DNA from: Streptomyces sp. SA15
GTDB lineage: Bacteria; Actinomycetota; Actinomycetes; Streptomycetales; Streptomycetaceae
Assembly (NCBI RefSeq): GCF_002291145.1
Contig: NZ_NTGE01000073.1
Coordinates: 37,760-101,759, forward strand
DNA length: 64,000 nt
Direction of reading: 5' to 3'
Shown: positions 52,499 through 61,617 of the stretch, in pieces
How the letters are laid out: each line of letters opens with the position of its first letter
How positions within the stretch are numbered: position 1 is the first letter of the stretch
Notes under the pieces: model-generated
Seen by the model: only the letters and a program-made list of their open reading frames with translations
What the model was told of the DNA's origin: nothing
The model's database searches: none
Program-made: the position numbers and the translations under genes

Positions 52499-54193
52499 TC
52501 ACCCCTCGGAATCAGAACGGGAACCAAGCCCCGAACGGGCGGGCTCGGGACGGTGGATGCCGCGCGGGCGACAGCCGAGTTCGTCGGAGCGGCCCAGCAG
52601 GTCGGCGAGGTACCAGATGATGGCCAGCCACATCTCGGTGCCTTGGAGCCCGGGGTCAGGGCCGGGTCCTGCGGTGCCGGGGCCGAAGCCGAAGCCGCGT
52701 CCGTCCCGCCAGCGGGGGAGGGCCGCGGACAGCTGCCGTTCGGCCCAGGCGCGGATCTCGGCCGTACGGTAGCCGTCGCCGCCGCCCGTCCCGAGTTGCC
52801 GGGTGCACAGCCACAGGGGATGGGCCACGTCCAGTACGTTGCAGGCGTTCTCCTGGCCCGCGCCGAAGTACCGGGCGTCGCGGGAGTGGTCCAGTACGGC
52901 GTCCACGACCCGCTCCGGGTGCGGCACGGGCAGCCCGAACTGGGCGAACGAGCCGCGCGTCAGCCGGTAGTAGCCGTTGACGACCTGGAGCCGTCCCGCC
53001 TCGGGCGAGGGCGTGCCCGGGGTACCCCACATACCCGTCCACGGATCGGCACGGGTGAGCAGCCAGCCGAACAGCGCCTCCAGGGTCCCCGGTTCCGTGC
53101 CGCCGTCCTCGTCGCGCCGCAGGTTCCAGTGGGCGCCCGTGGCCCACGCGTCGATCCAGGCACCGGCACCCCACGCGCCGTCACGCCAGGGCAGCGCCTT
53201 CAGCCGGGCAACAAGTTGACGGGCGGTCATCTCCCGTACTCCGCACACCGGATGCGGAAAGGAGACGCCCAGCAGGTCGAGCGCGTATCCGACACAGAGG
53301 ACGTGGTACAGCGCCGCTCCCTCACCGGGGAAGCCCTCGTCCAGCGACAGCGGCTCGTCGAACTCCGGTACCAGGCCGGTCTGCGGGTCCTGGAGCGCCC
53401 GCAGCCGCCCGGCGTGCTCGTCCGCGGCCAGTTGCTCAGGTGCGCGGCCCAGCAGCAGGTCGGCGATCTCCACGGCGTCGCAGTGCGCCCGAACCGTGGG
53501 CGCGGCGCCGGGCCGGTCGACGTACCGGTCGCCGTCCCAGCACCGGGCGAGGAGGTCGGCGGCTTGGGCGCGAACGGTGTCGGCGAAGCGGCTCAGATCC
53601 GTGCCGGCCGCAGGGGGCGTCGCGCTGTCCCGCCGGTCACGCAGGGGCCGGGCCGGGTTCCCGGCGGCCACCGTCCAGGCCGGGAGATCCTTGGTCACCA
53701 CCGCCCCGGCGCCGATCACACAGTGGTCGCCGATGGTCACGCCGTCCACCACGACCACGTGGGAGCCGATCCACACGTCGTCCCCGACCTTGATCCCCCG
53801 GCTGGTGAGGGGCTGTTGGAAGACGGGCCGGTCGGGAGCCATGGAGTGGTTGAAGCCGAGCAGCGAGGTGTGCGCGCCGATCCGTACGCCGCTGCCCAGG
53901 GTGACGGTGCCGCGCACGGTGGTGAACGGGTTCAGCGTGCAGTCCGCGCCGGTGGTCAACTCCCCGGTGACATAGGCGTGAGCGCCGATGTACGAGCCGT
54001 CCCCGAGCCGCAGCCGGTCCGGGAACACCGCCGCCGACCCGGCGACGTAACACCGCTCGCCGATCTCGCTGTCGCCGCCGACCGACCGTTGCCGCTCCTG
54101 CTGGGCGAGTCGCTGTTCCTCGGTCGCGTCCTCGGCGAACAGCCACGGGCAGTGGTCGAAATGCCGTACGGACTGCTCCTGTTCGTGATCCAT
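52499..54193 (-). CDS. fusion of a hexapeptide-repeat acyltransferase and an alpha-toroid domain
   Basis: This 564-residue cytoplasmic protein has two parts. Residues about 45-190 form a left-handed beta-helix (LbH) of the maltose/galactoside acetyltransferase type: GDGSYIGAHAYVTGELTTG, LLGFNHSM, VGDDVWIGSHVVVVDGVTIGDHCVIGAGAVVTKDLPAWTVAAGNPARPL. Residues 200-550 are all-helical with repeated W/G-rich helices (GAWIDAWATGAHWNLRRDEDGG, ENACNVLDVAHPLWLC, EMWLAIIWYLADLLG), which resembles an (alpha/alpha)6 toroid like cyclases or glycosidases. I know no common family with this combination. It is first in a two-gene operon with the SDR reductase. Confidence 0.72.
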   Translation of the reverse strand: MDHEQEQSVRHFDHCPWLFAEDATEEQRLAQQERQRSVGGDSEIGERCYVAGSAAVFPDRLRLGDGSYIGAHAYVTGELTTGADCTLNPFTTVRGTVTLGSGVRIGAHTSLLGFNHSMAPDRPVFQQPLTSRGIKVGDDVWIGSHVVVVDGVTIGDHCVIGAGAVVTKDLPAWTVAAGNPARPLRDRRDSATPPAAGTDLSRFADTVRAQAADLLARCWDGDRYVDRPGAAPTVRAHCDAVEIADLLLGRAPEQLAADEHAGRLRALQDPQTGLVPEFDEPLSLDEGFPGEGAALYHVLCVGYALDLLGVSFPHPVCGVREMTARQLVARLKALPWRDGAWGAGAWIDAWATGAHWNLRRDEDGGTEPGTLEALFGWLLTRADPWTGMWGTPGTPSPEAGRLQVVNGYYRLTRGSFAQFGLPVPHPERVVDAVLDHSRDARYFGAGQENACNVLDVAHPLWLCTRQLGTGGGDGYRTAEIRAWAERQLSAALPRWRDGRGFGFGPGTAGPGPDPGLQGTEMWLAIIWYLADLLGRSDELGCRPRGIHRPEPARSGLGSRSDSEG

Positions 54194-54233
54194 GGCCGCA
54201 CGCTAGGCAATGGGAGCCCTCGAGGGAAGGCGC

Positions 54234-54325
54234 TCACTGGTCCGCGAGCCCGCCCGGCCTGACCAGCCCCGTCTCGTAGGCGAGGACGACGGCCTGGGCG
54301 CGGTCGCGCAGGGACAGCTTGGCGA
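54234..54325 (-). pseudogene. C-terminal scrap of a NarL/LuxR-type response regulator
   Basis: Thirty codons remain: KLSLRDRAQAVVLAYETGLV followed by RPGGLADQ and a stop. This is the recognition-helix end of NarL/FixJ regulators. The rest is missing; upstream the sequence becomes an FtsX-type permease on the other strand at about 54325-54335. So a deletion or rearrangement joined two genes tail to middle. Confidence 0.72.
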
Positions 54326-55809
54326 AGTCGAAGCCCTGGGCTTCACCCCGGGGCAGGTGGTGGGCGTCTACCTGACGATGATCTCTGTCCCCGCTGTCGT
54401 CGGCTGTGTGCTCGGCACCGCCGTCGGGAACCTGGTGGCGCGACCCTTCTTCGACTTCGTCTTCACGGGGCCCGACGCCGGAGCACTCCACGGCAACGTC
54501 ACCGTCGCGCCGTGGGTGAACGTCCTCGCCCTGCTCGGCATGCCCGCCGTGTGCGCCCTCGCGGCGCTCGCTCCAGCCGTGCGCGCCCACCGGTTGTCCG
54601 CGGCGCGGGCGATCAGCGCGGGCAGCGCCCCGCGCACCGGGCGCGCCCAGGGCATCCAGCGCCGGCTGGCGGGCAGCGGGCTGCCGCGCTCGGTGAGTCT
54701 GGGCGTGGGCCTGCCGTTCGCCCGGCCGGGCCACAGCGCCCTCACACTCGCCGCCGTGGTCCTGGGCGTGACCACCGTGACGTTCGCGACCGGCCTGGCC
54801 ACGACGATGACCCGGTTCGGCGACGCGGACCGGGACGCCTTCCAAGTCACTGTGTACGTCGGCAAGTACGTCGGCACATACAAGGACGGCAAGGAGATCC
54901 GGCCGACGCACGGCGACCTCGCGCTCCAGTCCCTGCTGCGGTCCCTGCCCGGCGCGGCCGAGGTCACCGCACGGGCGAACGTCGAGGTACGCATGGGGCT
55001 CCGCGCAGAAGGTGATGCTCGAAGGCCGCCGGGGCGACCGGCCGCAGTTGGACAGCGTGCTGACCGAGGGCCGGTGGATGCAGCGGACCGGCGAGGTCGT
55101 CGCCGGCTCTGCCTTCCTCCGCCAGAACGACCTGCGGGTCGGCGACCGCCTCCGCCTGGAGAAGGGCGACCGGCACGAGGCGGCGGTGATCGTCGGGGAG
55201 TACATGCACAACGATCGTCGACTCGTCGTCACCGACCAGTCGACGCTGACCGCCCTGGCACCCCAGGAAAAGCCCATCGCCTACCACGTCAAACTCCACG
55301 AGGGAGCGGATCCGGCCGCCTACGTACGCGCGGCCGGGGCCGCCGACCCCGGGATCAGCCCGGACCCGGTCGGCCCCAACACCACCACGCAGACCATCGT
55401 CGGCTCCGCGTCGGTGCTCACCCTGATGCTGGCCGTGGTCGCCGGGCTCGGCGTCTTCAACACGGTCGTCCTCAACACCCGCGACCGCCGCCGCGACCTG
55501 GGCGTGCTCAAGTCCATCGGCATGACACCACGGCAGGTCACGGTGATGACGGTGACCTCGATGGCGGTGCTCGGCGCGCTCGGATCCGTACTCGGCATCC
55601 CGCTGGGCATGGCCGGCCACCAGCTGGTCGTCCCGCGGATGGTGAACGCCGTCGACCTCACCCTGCCCTCGTACATGACGGACGTCTGGCAGGCCCCCGC
55701 CCTGCTCGCCCTGGCCCCCGCCGGGCTTGCGATCGCGGCCCTCGGGGCGTACATCCCGGCGCGCAGAGCGGCACGGCTGACGATCGCGCAGGTGCTGCAC
55801 AACGAGTGA
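54326..55809 (+). pseudogene. FtsX/MacB-type ABC permease, 5'-truncated and frameshifted
   Basis: The frame begins abruptly at ALGFTPGQVVGVYLTMISVP and keeps membrane helices and the loop SVSLGVGLPFARPGHSALTLAAVVLGV, then breaks at a GGGG run (54995-54998) near VEVRMG. The second frame continues QKVMLEGRRGDRPQLDSVLTEGR through ILNTRDRRRDLGVLKSIGMTPRQV-type FtsX sequence to the stop at 55809 (ARLTIAQVLHNE). The N-terminal half of the ABC permease is missing and so is its ATPase gene. Confidence 0.82.
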
Positions 55810-55866
55810 ACGTGTACGGCTGCTCAGGTACGGCTGCTCCGTCCTCGCCCCGCGACCGCGTCGCCC

Positions 55867-56319
55867 TCAGTCGGCGCTGACGTTGGCGGTGAGCAAACGG
55901 AGCAACTGCTTGGCCAGGGCGTCTTGTTCGGGGGTGAGGCCCATGGCGTCGCCGATGGCGAGCGGAACCGTACGGGCCCGCTCCCGCAGCCGGGCCCCGG
56001 CGTCGCTGAGGCGGAGGGAGACGGAGCGCTCGTCGTCCGCCCGGCGTTCGCGGTGGAGCAGGCCGTTCGCCTCCAGGCGCTTCAGCAGGGGCGACAGGGT
56101 GCTGGACTCCAGCTGGAGGGCGGCACCCAGTTCGCGTACCGAGATCGAGTCCTGCTCCCAGAGCACGAGCATGACGAGGTACTGCGGATAGGTCAGCCCC
56201 AGCTCGTCCAGGAGCGGACGGTAGCGGGCCGTGACCGCGCGGGAGGCGGCGTACAGGGCGAAGCAGAGCTGGTCGTCCAGCAGAAGCGACCCTTCGGCCG
56301 GTTCGGGGGCTGGGGTCAT
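55867..56319 (-). CDS. OhrR-like MarR-family peroxide/redox regulator
   Basis: Read from ATG 56319 (AGGAG eight bases upstream) the product has 150 residues; ATG 56349 is in frame but has no ribosome-binding site. The N-terminus LLLDDQLCFALYAASRAVTARYRPLLDELGLTYPQYLVMLVLWE is the OhrR hallmark; the Cys is residue 19 in this reading and would sense organic hydroperoxides. The HTH and wing are VRELGAALQLESSTLSPLLKRLEANGLLHRERRADDERSVSLRL. It is divergent from an esterase gene with a palindromic site between. Confidence 0.87.
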   Translation of the reverse strand: MTPAPEPAEGSLLLDDQLCFALYAASRAVTARYRPLLDELGLTYPQYLVMLVLWEQDSISVRELGAALQLESSTLSPLLKRLEANGLLHRERRADDERSVSLRLSDAGARLRERARTVPLAIGDAMGLTPEQDALAKQLLRLLTANVSAD

Positions 56320-56400
56320 GGCGGGGCTCCTGCTTTCCGTGCTGGTCATCGGCGGTCACCACCCTATCGTTCGAGTCCTCTCGATTCTATCGGACCCTAA

Positions 56401-56418
56401 TAAGTTGCGCACGACTTA
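56401..56418. promoter_or_regulatory. palindromic site in the OhrR-esterase divergent region
   Basis: TAAGTTGCGCACGACTTA has outer arms TAAGT/ACTTA and matches its own complement at 14 of 18 positions. It lies between the divergent OhrR-like and esterase genes (56320-56508). It is the likely binding site of the regulator. Confidence 0.62.
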
Positions 56419-56508
56419 ATCGCGAGCTACTCTCCTTGACGTGCCACTGCTCCCGGCCGGGATTACCGTCGGAAGCCTGCCCGCGGCACCCCTACCGAGG
56501 AGGTCGCC

Positions 56509-57477
56509 ATGACCGACACCACCCCCACCCGCCCCGTCCTCGAGCCCGCCGCCCAGGCCTTCGCCGAGGCGACCGCGAACCCGCCGTACCTCTTCGATCT
56601 CGGACCGGCCGAGGGCCGCAAGACGGTCGACGAGGTGCAGTCCGCAGAGATCACCAAGCCGGACGTCGACGAGGAGTGGGTCACCGTCTCCGGCGGCCCC
56701 ACCGGCGAGGTCCGCGCCCGTATCGTCCGCCCGGCCGGGGCCACCGGCGTCCTCCCGGTGATCCTCTACATCCACGGGGCGGGCTGGGTCTTCGGCAACG
56801 CCCGCACCCACGACCGGCTCGTGCGCGAACTCGCCGTCGGTACAGGTGCCGCGGTCGTCTTCCCCGAGTACGACCTCTCGCCCGAGGCCCGCTACCCGGT
56901 CGCCATCGAGCAGAACTACACGGTCGCCCGCTGGATCGTCACCGACGGCGCCGACCACTACCTGGACGCCACCCGTATCGCGGTGGCCGGCGACTCCGTC
57001 GGCGGCAACATGACGGCCGCGCTGACCCTGATGGCCAAGGAACGCGGTGACGTCCCCCTCGTCCAGCAGGTCCTCTTCTACCCGGTCACCGACGCCGCCT
57101 TCGACACCGGCTCCTACCACCAGTTCGCGGAGGGCTACTTCCTGCGCCGCGACGCCATGCAGTGGTTCTGGGACCAGTACACGACCGACGAGAAGCAGCG
57201 CGCCGAGATCACGGCCTCCCCGCTGCGCGCCACCACCGAGCAGCTCGCCGGCCTGCCCCCGGCCCTGGTCATCACCGGCGAGGCCGACGTGCTCCGCGAC
57301 GAGGGCGAGGCCTACGCGAACAAGCTGCGCCAGGCGGGCGTCCCCGTGACGGCCGTCCGCTACCAGGGCATCATCCACGACTTCGTCATGCTCAACGCCC
57401 TGCGCGAGACCCACGCGGCCGAGGCCGCCATCAACCAGGCCGTCGGCACCCTGCGCACGGCGCTGGGCACGGCCTGA
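56509..57477 (+). CDS. alpha/beta hydrolase of the HSL family (esterase/lipase)
   Basis: The 322-residue cytoplasmic protein starts at ATG 56509 after GAGGAGG. The HSL oxyanion motif is in ILYIHGAGWVFGNARTHDRLVRELA; the nucleophile elbow is GDSVGGNM (GDSxGG), the catalytic Asp is in ITGEADVLRDEGEAY, and the His in IIHDFVMLN. It would hydrolyse short-chain esters. The divergent OhrR-like regulator suggests induction by peroxides or reactive electrophiles. No ohr gene is seen here, so this pair differs from the usual ohrR-ohr couple. Confidence 0.9.
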   Translation: MTDTTPTRPVLEPAAQAFAEATANPPYLFDLGPAEGRKTVDEVQSAEITKPDVDEEWVTVSGGPTGEVRARIVRPAGATGVLPVILYIHGAGWVFGNARTHDRLVRELAVGTGAAVVFPEYDLSPEARYPVAIEQNYTVARWIVTDGADHYLDATRIAVAGDSVGGNMTAALTLMAKERGDVPLVQQVLFYPVTDAAFDTGSYHQFAEGYFLRRDAMQWFWDQYTTDEKQRAEITASPLRATTEQLAGLPPALVITGEADVLRDEGEAYANKLRQAGVPVTAVRYQGIIHDFVMLNALRETHAAEAAINQAVGTLRTALGTA

Positions 57478-57539
57478 CGTGGCCGGCGGCGGTCACCGTC
57501 CCGCATGGGTGACTCCACCGACCCGCCGCCGACCCCTTC

Positions 57540-58784
57540 TCACCAGCGCGGCAGCCTGAGTTCGTACTCCGGCTGGACCCGGCGCATGTAGCCGGTGTCG
57601 TCGCGGCCGCGCATCCCGGACTCCACGTACTGCCGGTGCAGCCGGTCGAGGGCGTCGTGGTCGAGTTCGACGCCGAGTCCGGGGCCGGTGGGGACCTTGA
57701 CCTCGCCGTCGCGCAGTTCCAGGGCACCGGGGACGATCACGTCGTCGGCCGAGTTCCACGGGTAATGCGTGTCGCAGGAGTGGTCGAGGTTCGGGATGGC
57801 CGCGGCGACATGGGTCATCGCGGCGAGGCTGATGCCGAGGTGCGAGTTGGAGTGCATGGACAGGGCGATCCCGAACGCCTCACAGACGGCGGCCAGTTCG
57901 CGGGTGCGGCGCAGTCCGCCCCAGTAGTGGTGGTCGGTGAGCAGGACCTGGATCGCGTTCTGCTCGATCGCGGGCCGCAGGTGCTCCCAGGCGATCACGC
58001 ACATGTTGGTCGCGAGCGGCATCGGCGAGTCCTTCGCGACCTCGGCCATGCCGGGGATGCCCTTGGCGGGATCCTCCAAGTACTCGAGGACGCCGTCGAG
58101 TTCACGGGCGACGTACTTCGACGTCTGGACCGTCCAGGCCGTGTTGGGATCCAGGCGCAGCGGCTGCCCCGGGAACGCCTCCGCGAGCGCCCTGATCGCG
58201 GCGATCTCCTCGTCGGGCGGGAAGACCCCGCCCTTCAGCTTGAACGAGCGGAAGCCGTACCGCTCCTGCATCAGCCGGGCCTGCTCGACGATCCCGGCCG
58301 GGTCCAGCGCCTCGCCCCAGTCGTCGCCGATGGCCGCGCGGCCGTCGAGCGCCGGGTGTTCGGCCCACTTGTAGAAGAGGTACGCGGCGAACGGCACGGA
58401 ATCACGGACCGTGCCGCCGAGCAGATCACTGACCGGGCGGCCGAGCAGCTTGCCCTGCGCGTCGAGGCAGGCCACCTCCACGGCCGAGGTGGTCCAGCCG
58501 CGCTCGTGGGAGCTGGGCACGGTCGGCAGCAGGGCGGCGTCGATCGCGGCGGCGACGGCCGTCGTCTCGAAGACGTCCATGCCGACGACGATCTTCGCCG
58601 CGGCCTGAAGGCGCTCCAGGCGGGCGGTGCCGCCCGGCGACTCACCGAGGCCCACAGTGCCGTCCTCCAGTACGAGTTGGAGGATGATGCGCAGCGCGAG
58701 GGGCTCGTGGACGCCGTTGGAGTTGAGCAGCGGCGGGTCGCTGAAGGCGATCGGAGTGACGACCAACTCCTGGATGCGGGTCAT
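57540..58784 (-). CDS. gudD: glucarate dehydratase
   Basis: This 414-residue enolase-superfamily enzyme has the GlucD-type active-site blocks FRSFKLKGGVFPPDEEI (KxK), RLDPNTAWT, and SMHSNSHLGISLAAMTHVAAA. It removes water from D-glucarate to give 5-dehydro-4-deoxyglucarate in the cytoplasm. It is the last gene of a five-gene operon and overlaps the kdgD stop by four bases. The neighbouring 5-dehydro-4-deoxyglucarate dehydratase completes the pathway to 2-oxoglutarate semialdehyde. Confidence 0.92.
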   Translation of the reverse strand: MTRIQELVVTPIAFSDPPLLNSNGVHEPLALRIILQLVLEDGTVGLGESPGGTARLERLQAAAKIVVGMDVFETTAVAAAIDAALLPTVPSSHERGWTTSAVEVACLDAQGKLLGRPVSDLLGGTVRDSVPFAAYLFYKWAEHPALDGRAAIGDDWGEALDPAGIVEQARLMQERYGFRSFKLKGGVFPPDEEIAAIRALAEAFPGQPLRLDPNTAWTVQTSKYVARELDGVLEYLEDPAKGIPGMAEVAKDSPMPLATNMCVIAWEHLRPAIEQNAIQVLLTDHHYWGGLRRTRELAAVCEAFGIALSMHSNSHLGISLAAMTHVAAAIPNLDHSCDTHYPWNSADDVIVPGALELRDGEVKVPTGPGLGVELDHDALDRLHRQYVESGMRGRDDTGYMRRVQPEYELRLPRW

Positions 58785-59689
58785 GCCTGCACCACCCCCA
58801 GGCCGTGGTCGATGAGTTTCCCGAGCCGGGAGACGTGCTCCGGCGTCGGGTCGATCAGGGGAGCCCGTACGCCGCCGACGTCCAGACCGCGGAGCGTGAC
58901 CCCGGCCTTGACGAGCGCCACGGCATATCCCGGGACCTCGTCGCGGAGTGCGACGAGCGGGCCGTAGAACTCGTCGAGGAGCGTGGTGACGACGGACTCG
59001 TCCCCCTCGGCGAGCGCCCGGTGGAAGGCCAGGGCGATCTCCGGGGCGAAGGCGAACACCGCGGAGGAGTACAGGGCGACGCCGATGCCCCGGTATGCGG
59101 GCGCGGTCATCTCGGCGGTGGGCAGACCGTTGAAGAACTGGAAGTCCTCCGTGCCCGGTACGGCGCGCACAGCCCGGACGATGCGGTGCATCCGCTCGAT
59201 GTCACCGATGCCGTCCTTGAGGCCGACGACGTTCGGCAGCGCGGCGAGCTCGGCGGCCGTGGACTCGGCGAGCCGGGCCGTGCCGCGCTGGTAGAAGACG
59301 ACCGGCAGGTCGGTCGCGGCGGTGACCTCCTCGACGTACCGCACCAGACCCTGCTGCGGTGCGCTCACCAGGTACGGCGGCAGCAGCAGGATGCCGTCGG
59401 CGCCGGCGCGTTCGACACGGGCGGCCTGGTCGCGGGCGACCGGCGTGGGCCCGCCCGCTGCGGCCAGGACGGGCACCCGCCCCGCCGTCGTCTCGACCGC
59501 GACCCGGGTGGCCCGCTCGACCTCGTCGGACGTCAGCGCGTGGAACTCACCGGTCCCGCAGGCGACGAAGACGCCGCCCGCGCCGGCCGCGACACCGTTG
59601 TCAATGTGCTGGGCGAGCCGTTCCTCGTCCAGCGACCCGTCCGCGGCGAACGGCGTGACCGGAAAGAACAGCACTCCGTGGAACTTCAT
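58781..59689 (-). CDS. kdgD: 5-dehydro-4-deoxyglucarate dehydratase
   Basis: The 302-residue DapA-superfamily (NAL/DHDPS) TIM-barrel enzyme has the opening FHGVLFFPVTPFAADGSLDEERL. The Schiff-base lysine is in NVVGLKDGIGDIERM and the Tyr in PVVFYQRGTARL. It dehydrates and decarboxylates 5-dehydro-4-deoxyglucarate to 2,5-dioxopentanoate, the step after glucarate dehydratase. It lies 45 bases downstream of the ABC permease gene and overlaps gudD. No dioxopentanoate dehydrogenase gene is seen in the window. Confidence 0.9.
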   Translation of the reverse strand: MKFHGVLFFPVTPFAADGSLDEERLAQHIDNGVAAGAGGVFVACGTGEFHALTSDEVERATRVAVETTAGRVPVLAAAGGPTPVARDQAARVERAGADGILLLPPYLVSAPQQGLVRYVEEVTAATDLPVVFYQRGTARLAESTAAELAALPNVVGLKDGIGDIERMHRIVRAVRAVPGTEDFQFFNGLPTAEMTAPAYRGIGVALYSSAVFAFAPEIALAFHRALAEGDESVVTTLLDEFYGPLVALRDEVPGYAVALVKAGVTLRGLDVGGVRAPLIDPTPEHVSRLGKLIDHGLGVVQA

Positions 59690-59734
59690 GTCTCCCTCGT
59701 AACTACGAGTGTGGGGGTGGCGCTTGACACTGTG

Positions 59735-60679
59735 TCAGCCCTTGGTGGCGCCGGCGGCGATGCCGGTGACCAGCGAGCGCTGGAGGAGCAGATAGACGAT
59801 CAGGCTGGGGATCAGGGCGATGACCGCACCGGCCAGCACCACCCCCGAGCCGACCTCGGGATCGGTGCGCAGGATGGACAGGGCGACGGTGACCGTGTAG
59901 TCGGTGGGGTCCTTGGCGGCGATCAGGGGCAGCAGGTACTGGTCCCAGATCATGATGAAGCCGAGCACCCCGGCCACGCCGAGCGCGGGCCTGCACAACG
60001 GCAGGATGATCTGCCACAGCATCCTCAGCTCGCCGACGCCGTCGAGGCGGGCAGCTTCCTCGATCTCGGCCGGTATGTCCCGCATGAACTCGGTCAGCAT
60101 CATCACCGAGAAGCCCCAGGCGCCCAGCGGCAGGATGACGCCCCAGACCGTGCCCTTGAGGTCCGCGTGGATGACGGGCACGTCACCGAGGACCAGCGAC
60201 AGCGGGATCGCGATGACCTCCTCGGGGAGCATCAGCGTCATCATGAACAGCATCATGATCAGCGCCTGCCCGCGGAACCTGTGCCGGGCCAGCGCGTACG
60301 CGGCGAGCGTGCACACCACGAGCTGGAGCAGCAGCCCGCCGCCCGCGATGACGAGCGAGTTGCCGAGGTAGTCCCAGATGCCGCGCTCGCCCGCCACCTT
60401 GAAGTTCAGCAGCGTGCTGTCGTGCGGCAGGAACGACATGGAGGAGCCGCTGGGGTTGGTGGTGAAGGCGCCCGAGAAGATCGTCAGGAACGGCGCCGCG
60501 AAGACGCCGAGGGCGATCAGGCAGAGCAGGACGCGCAGGGTCCAGGCGAGACCGGGCTTGTCGTTCCAGCCGAGCGCGGTGTCGAAGCGGGACGGGGTGG
60601 TCCGCTGGACGTTGGTACTCCGTCCGGCCGGGGTGTCAGGGGCCGCCGGCCGGACGGGGTCGATGACGGGGGCGCTCAT
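59735..60679 (-). CDS. carbohydrate ABC transporter permease (MalG-like)
   Basis: The 314-residue CUT1-type permease starts at ATG 60679, overlapping the first permease by four bases. It has an EAA loop (EIEEAARLDGVGELRMLWQIILPLCRPALG) and six membrane segments. It forms the channel with the MalF-like protein. There is no ATPase gene in the operon; streptomycete sugar importers of this type usually share the MsiK ATPase. Confidence 0.9.
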   Translation of the reverse strand: MSAPVIDPVRPAAPDTPAGRSTNVQRTTPSRFDTALGWNDKPGLAWTLRVLLCLIALGVFAAPFLTIFSGAFTTNPSGSSMSFLPHDSTLLNFKVAGERGIWDYLGNSLVIAGGGLLLQLVVCTLAAYALARHRFRGQALIMMLFMMTLMLPEEVIAIPLSLVLGDVPVIHADLKGTVWGVILPLGAWGFSVMMLTEFMRDIPAEIEEAARLDGVGELRMLWQIILPLCRPALGVAGVLGFIMIWDQYLLPLIAAKDPTDYTVTVALSILRTDPEVGSGVVLAGAVIALIPSLIVYLLLQRSLVTGIAAGATKG

Positions 60680-61617
60680 CGCGCTTCTCCCCTCTTGCGG
60701 AGGTAGTTGACCGTGACGGTGAGCAGCAGCGTCACGCAGAGCAGGACGACGGAGGCCGCGGAGGCGCCGCCGATGTCGTTGCGGGTGAAGCCCAGGGTGT
60801 AGGCGCGGGTCATCCAGACGTCGGTGGACCCGGCCGGGCCGCCGCCGGTGAGGACGTAGACCTCGGTGAACACCCGCAGTCCGCGGATCGTGGCCAGGGT
60901 GATCACGATGGCCAGGGCGGGGCGGATGGCGGGCAGGGTGACGTACCGCAGGCGCTGCCACAGCGAGACGCCGTCCATCGCAGCGGCCTCGTACAGCGTG
61001 CGGTCCACGCCCGCGAGACCGGCGAGGATGATCACCATGTTGTACGGCGCCCAGATCCAGATGCTCATCGCCATGGTCGACCACAGCGCGAGGTTCGGGT
61101 TGTCCAGGAACTGGACGGGCCCGAGGCCGAAGAGGTGCAGGCCGCTGTTGATGAGGCCGTCGGAGGTCGGGTAGTACATCAGCCGCCACAGCTCGCCCAC
61201 GATCGCGGTGGCCGTGACGGCGGGCAGGAAGACGGCGGTGCGGACGATCTTCAGCGAGCGGGCCTGGCCCTCCAGGAGCAGGGCGAGGACGAACCCGAGC
61301 AGGATCGCGCCGACCGACTGGCCGATGCCGAGGATCAGGGTGTGCCCGATGGCGTCCTGGAAGCGGTGGTCGGACAGGACCCGCTCGTAGTTGTCGAGGC
61401 CGATCCACTTGTCGCCGAGGAAGGGCCGCACGTCGAAGAAGCTGAGCCGTATGCCCTTGGCCATCGGCCAGAACTTGAAGACGAGGGCGAGCAGCAGGCC
61501 GGGCGCCAGGAACAGCCAGGGGATGACGGCCTTCTTGCTGATGACCTTCTTGACGGCGTTCTTGTTGAGGACGCTGAAGGCTCTGCGCCCCGCGGGCGTG
61601 GTCACGGTAGCGGTCAT
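60676..61617 (-). CDS. carbohydrate ABC transporter permease (MalF-like)
   Basis: The 313-residue CUT1-type permease has N-terminal WLFLAPGLLLALVFKFWPMAKGIRLSFFD and EAA loop LYEAAAMDGVSLWQRLRYVTLPAIRPAL. Six membrane segments are expected. It follows the binding-protein gene with a four-base overlap. With its partner it would import glucarate or a related aldarate or uronate; the substrate is inferred from the linked gudD and kdgD. Confidence 0.9.
   Translation of the reverse strand: MTATVTTPAGRRAFSVLNKNAVKKVISKKAVIPWLFLAPGLLLALVFKFWPMAKGIRLSFFDVRPFLGDKWIGLDNYERVLSDHRFQDAIGHTLILGIGQSVGAILLGFVLALLLEGQARSLKIVRTAVFLPAVTATAIVGELWRLMYYPTSDGLINSGLHLFGLGPVQFLDNPNLALWSTMAMSIWIWAPYNMVIILAGLAGVDRTLYEAAAMDGVSLWQRLRYVTLPAIRPALAIVITLATIRGLRVFTEVYVLTGGGPAGSTDVWMTRAYTLGFTRNDIGGASAASVVLLCVTLLLTVTVNYLRKRGEAR

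Noticed and set aside
57485..57530. Hairpin between the esterase and gudD stops
   Set aside because: Only a 6-bp inner stem plus an interrupted GC-rich outer stem is present; too weak to list as a terminator.
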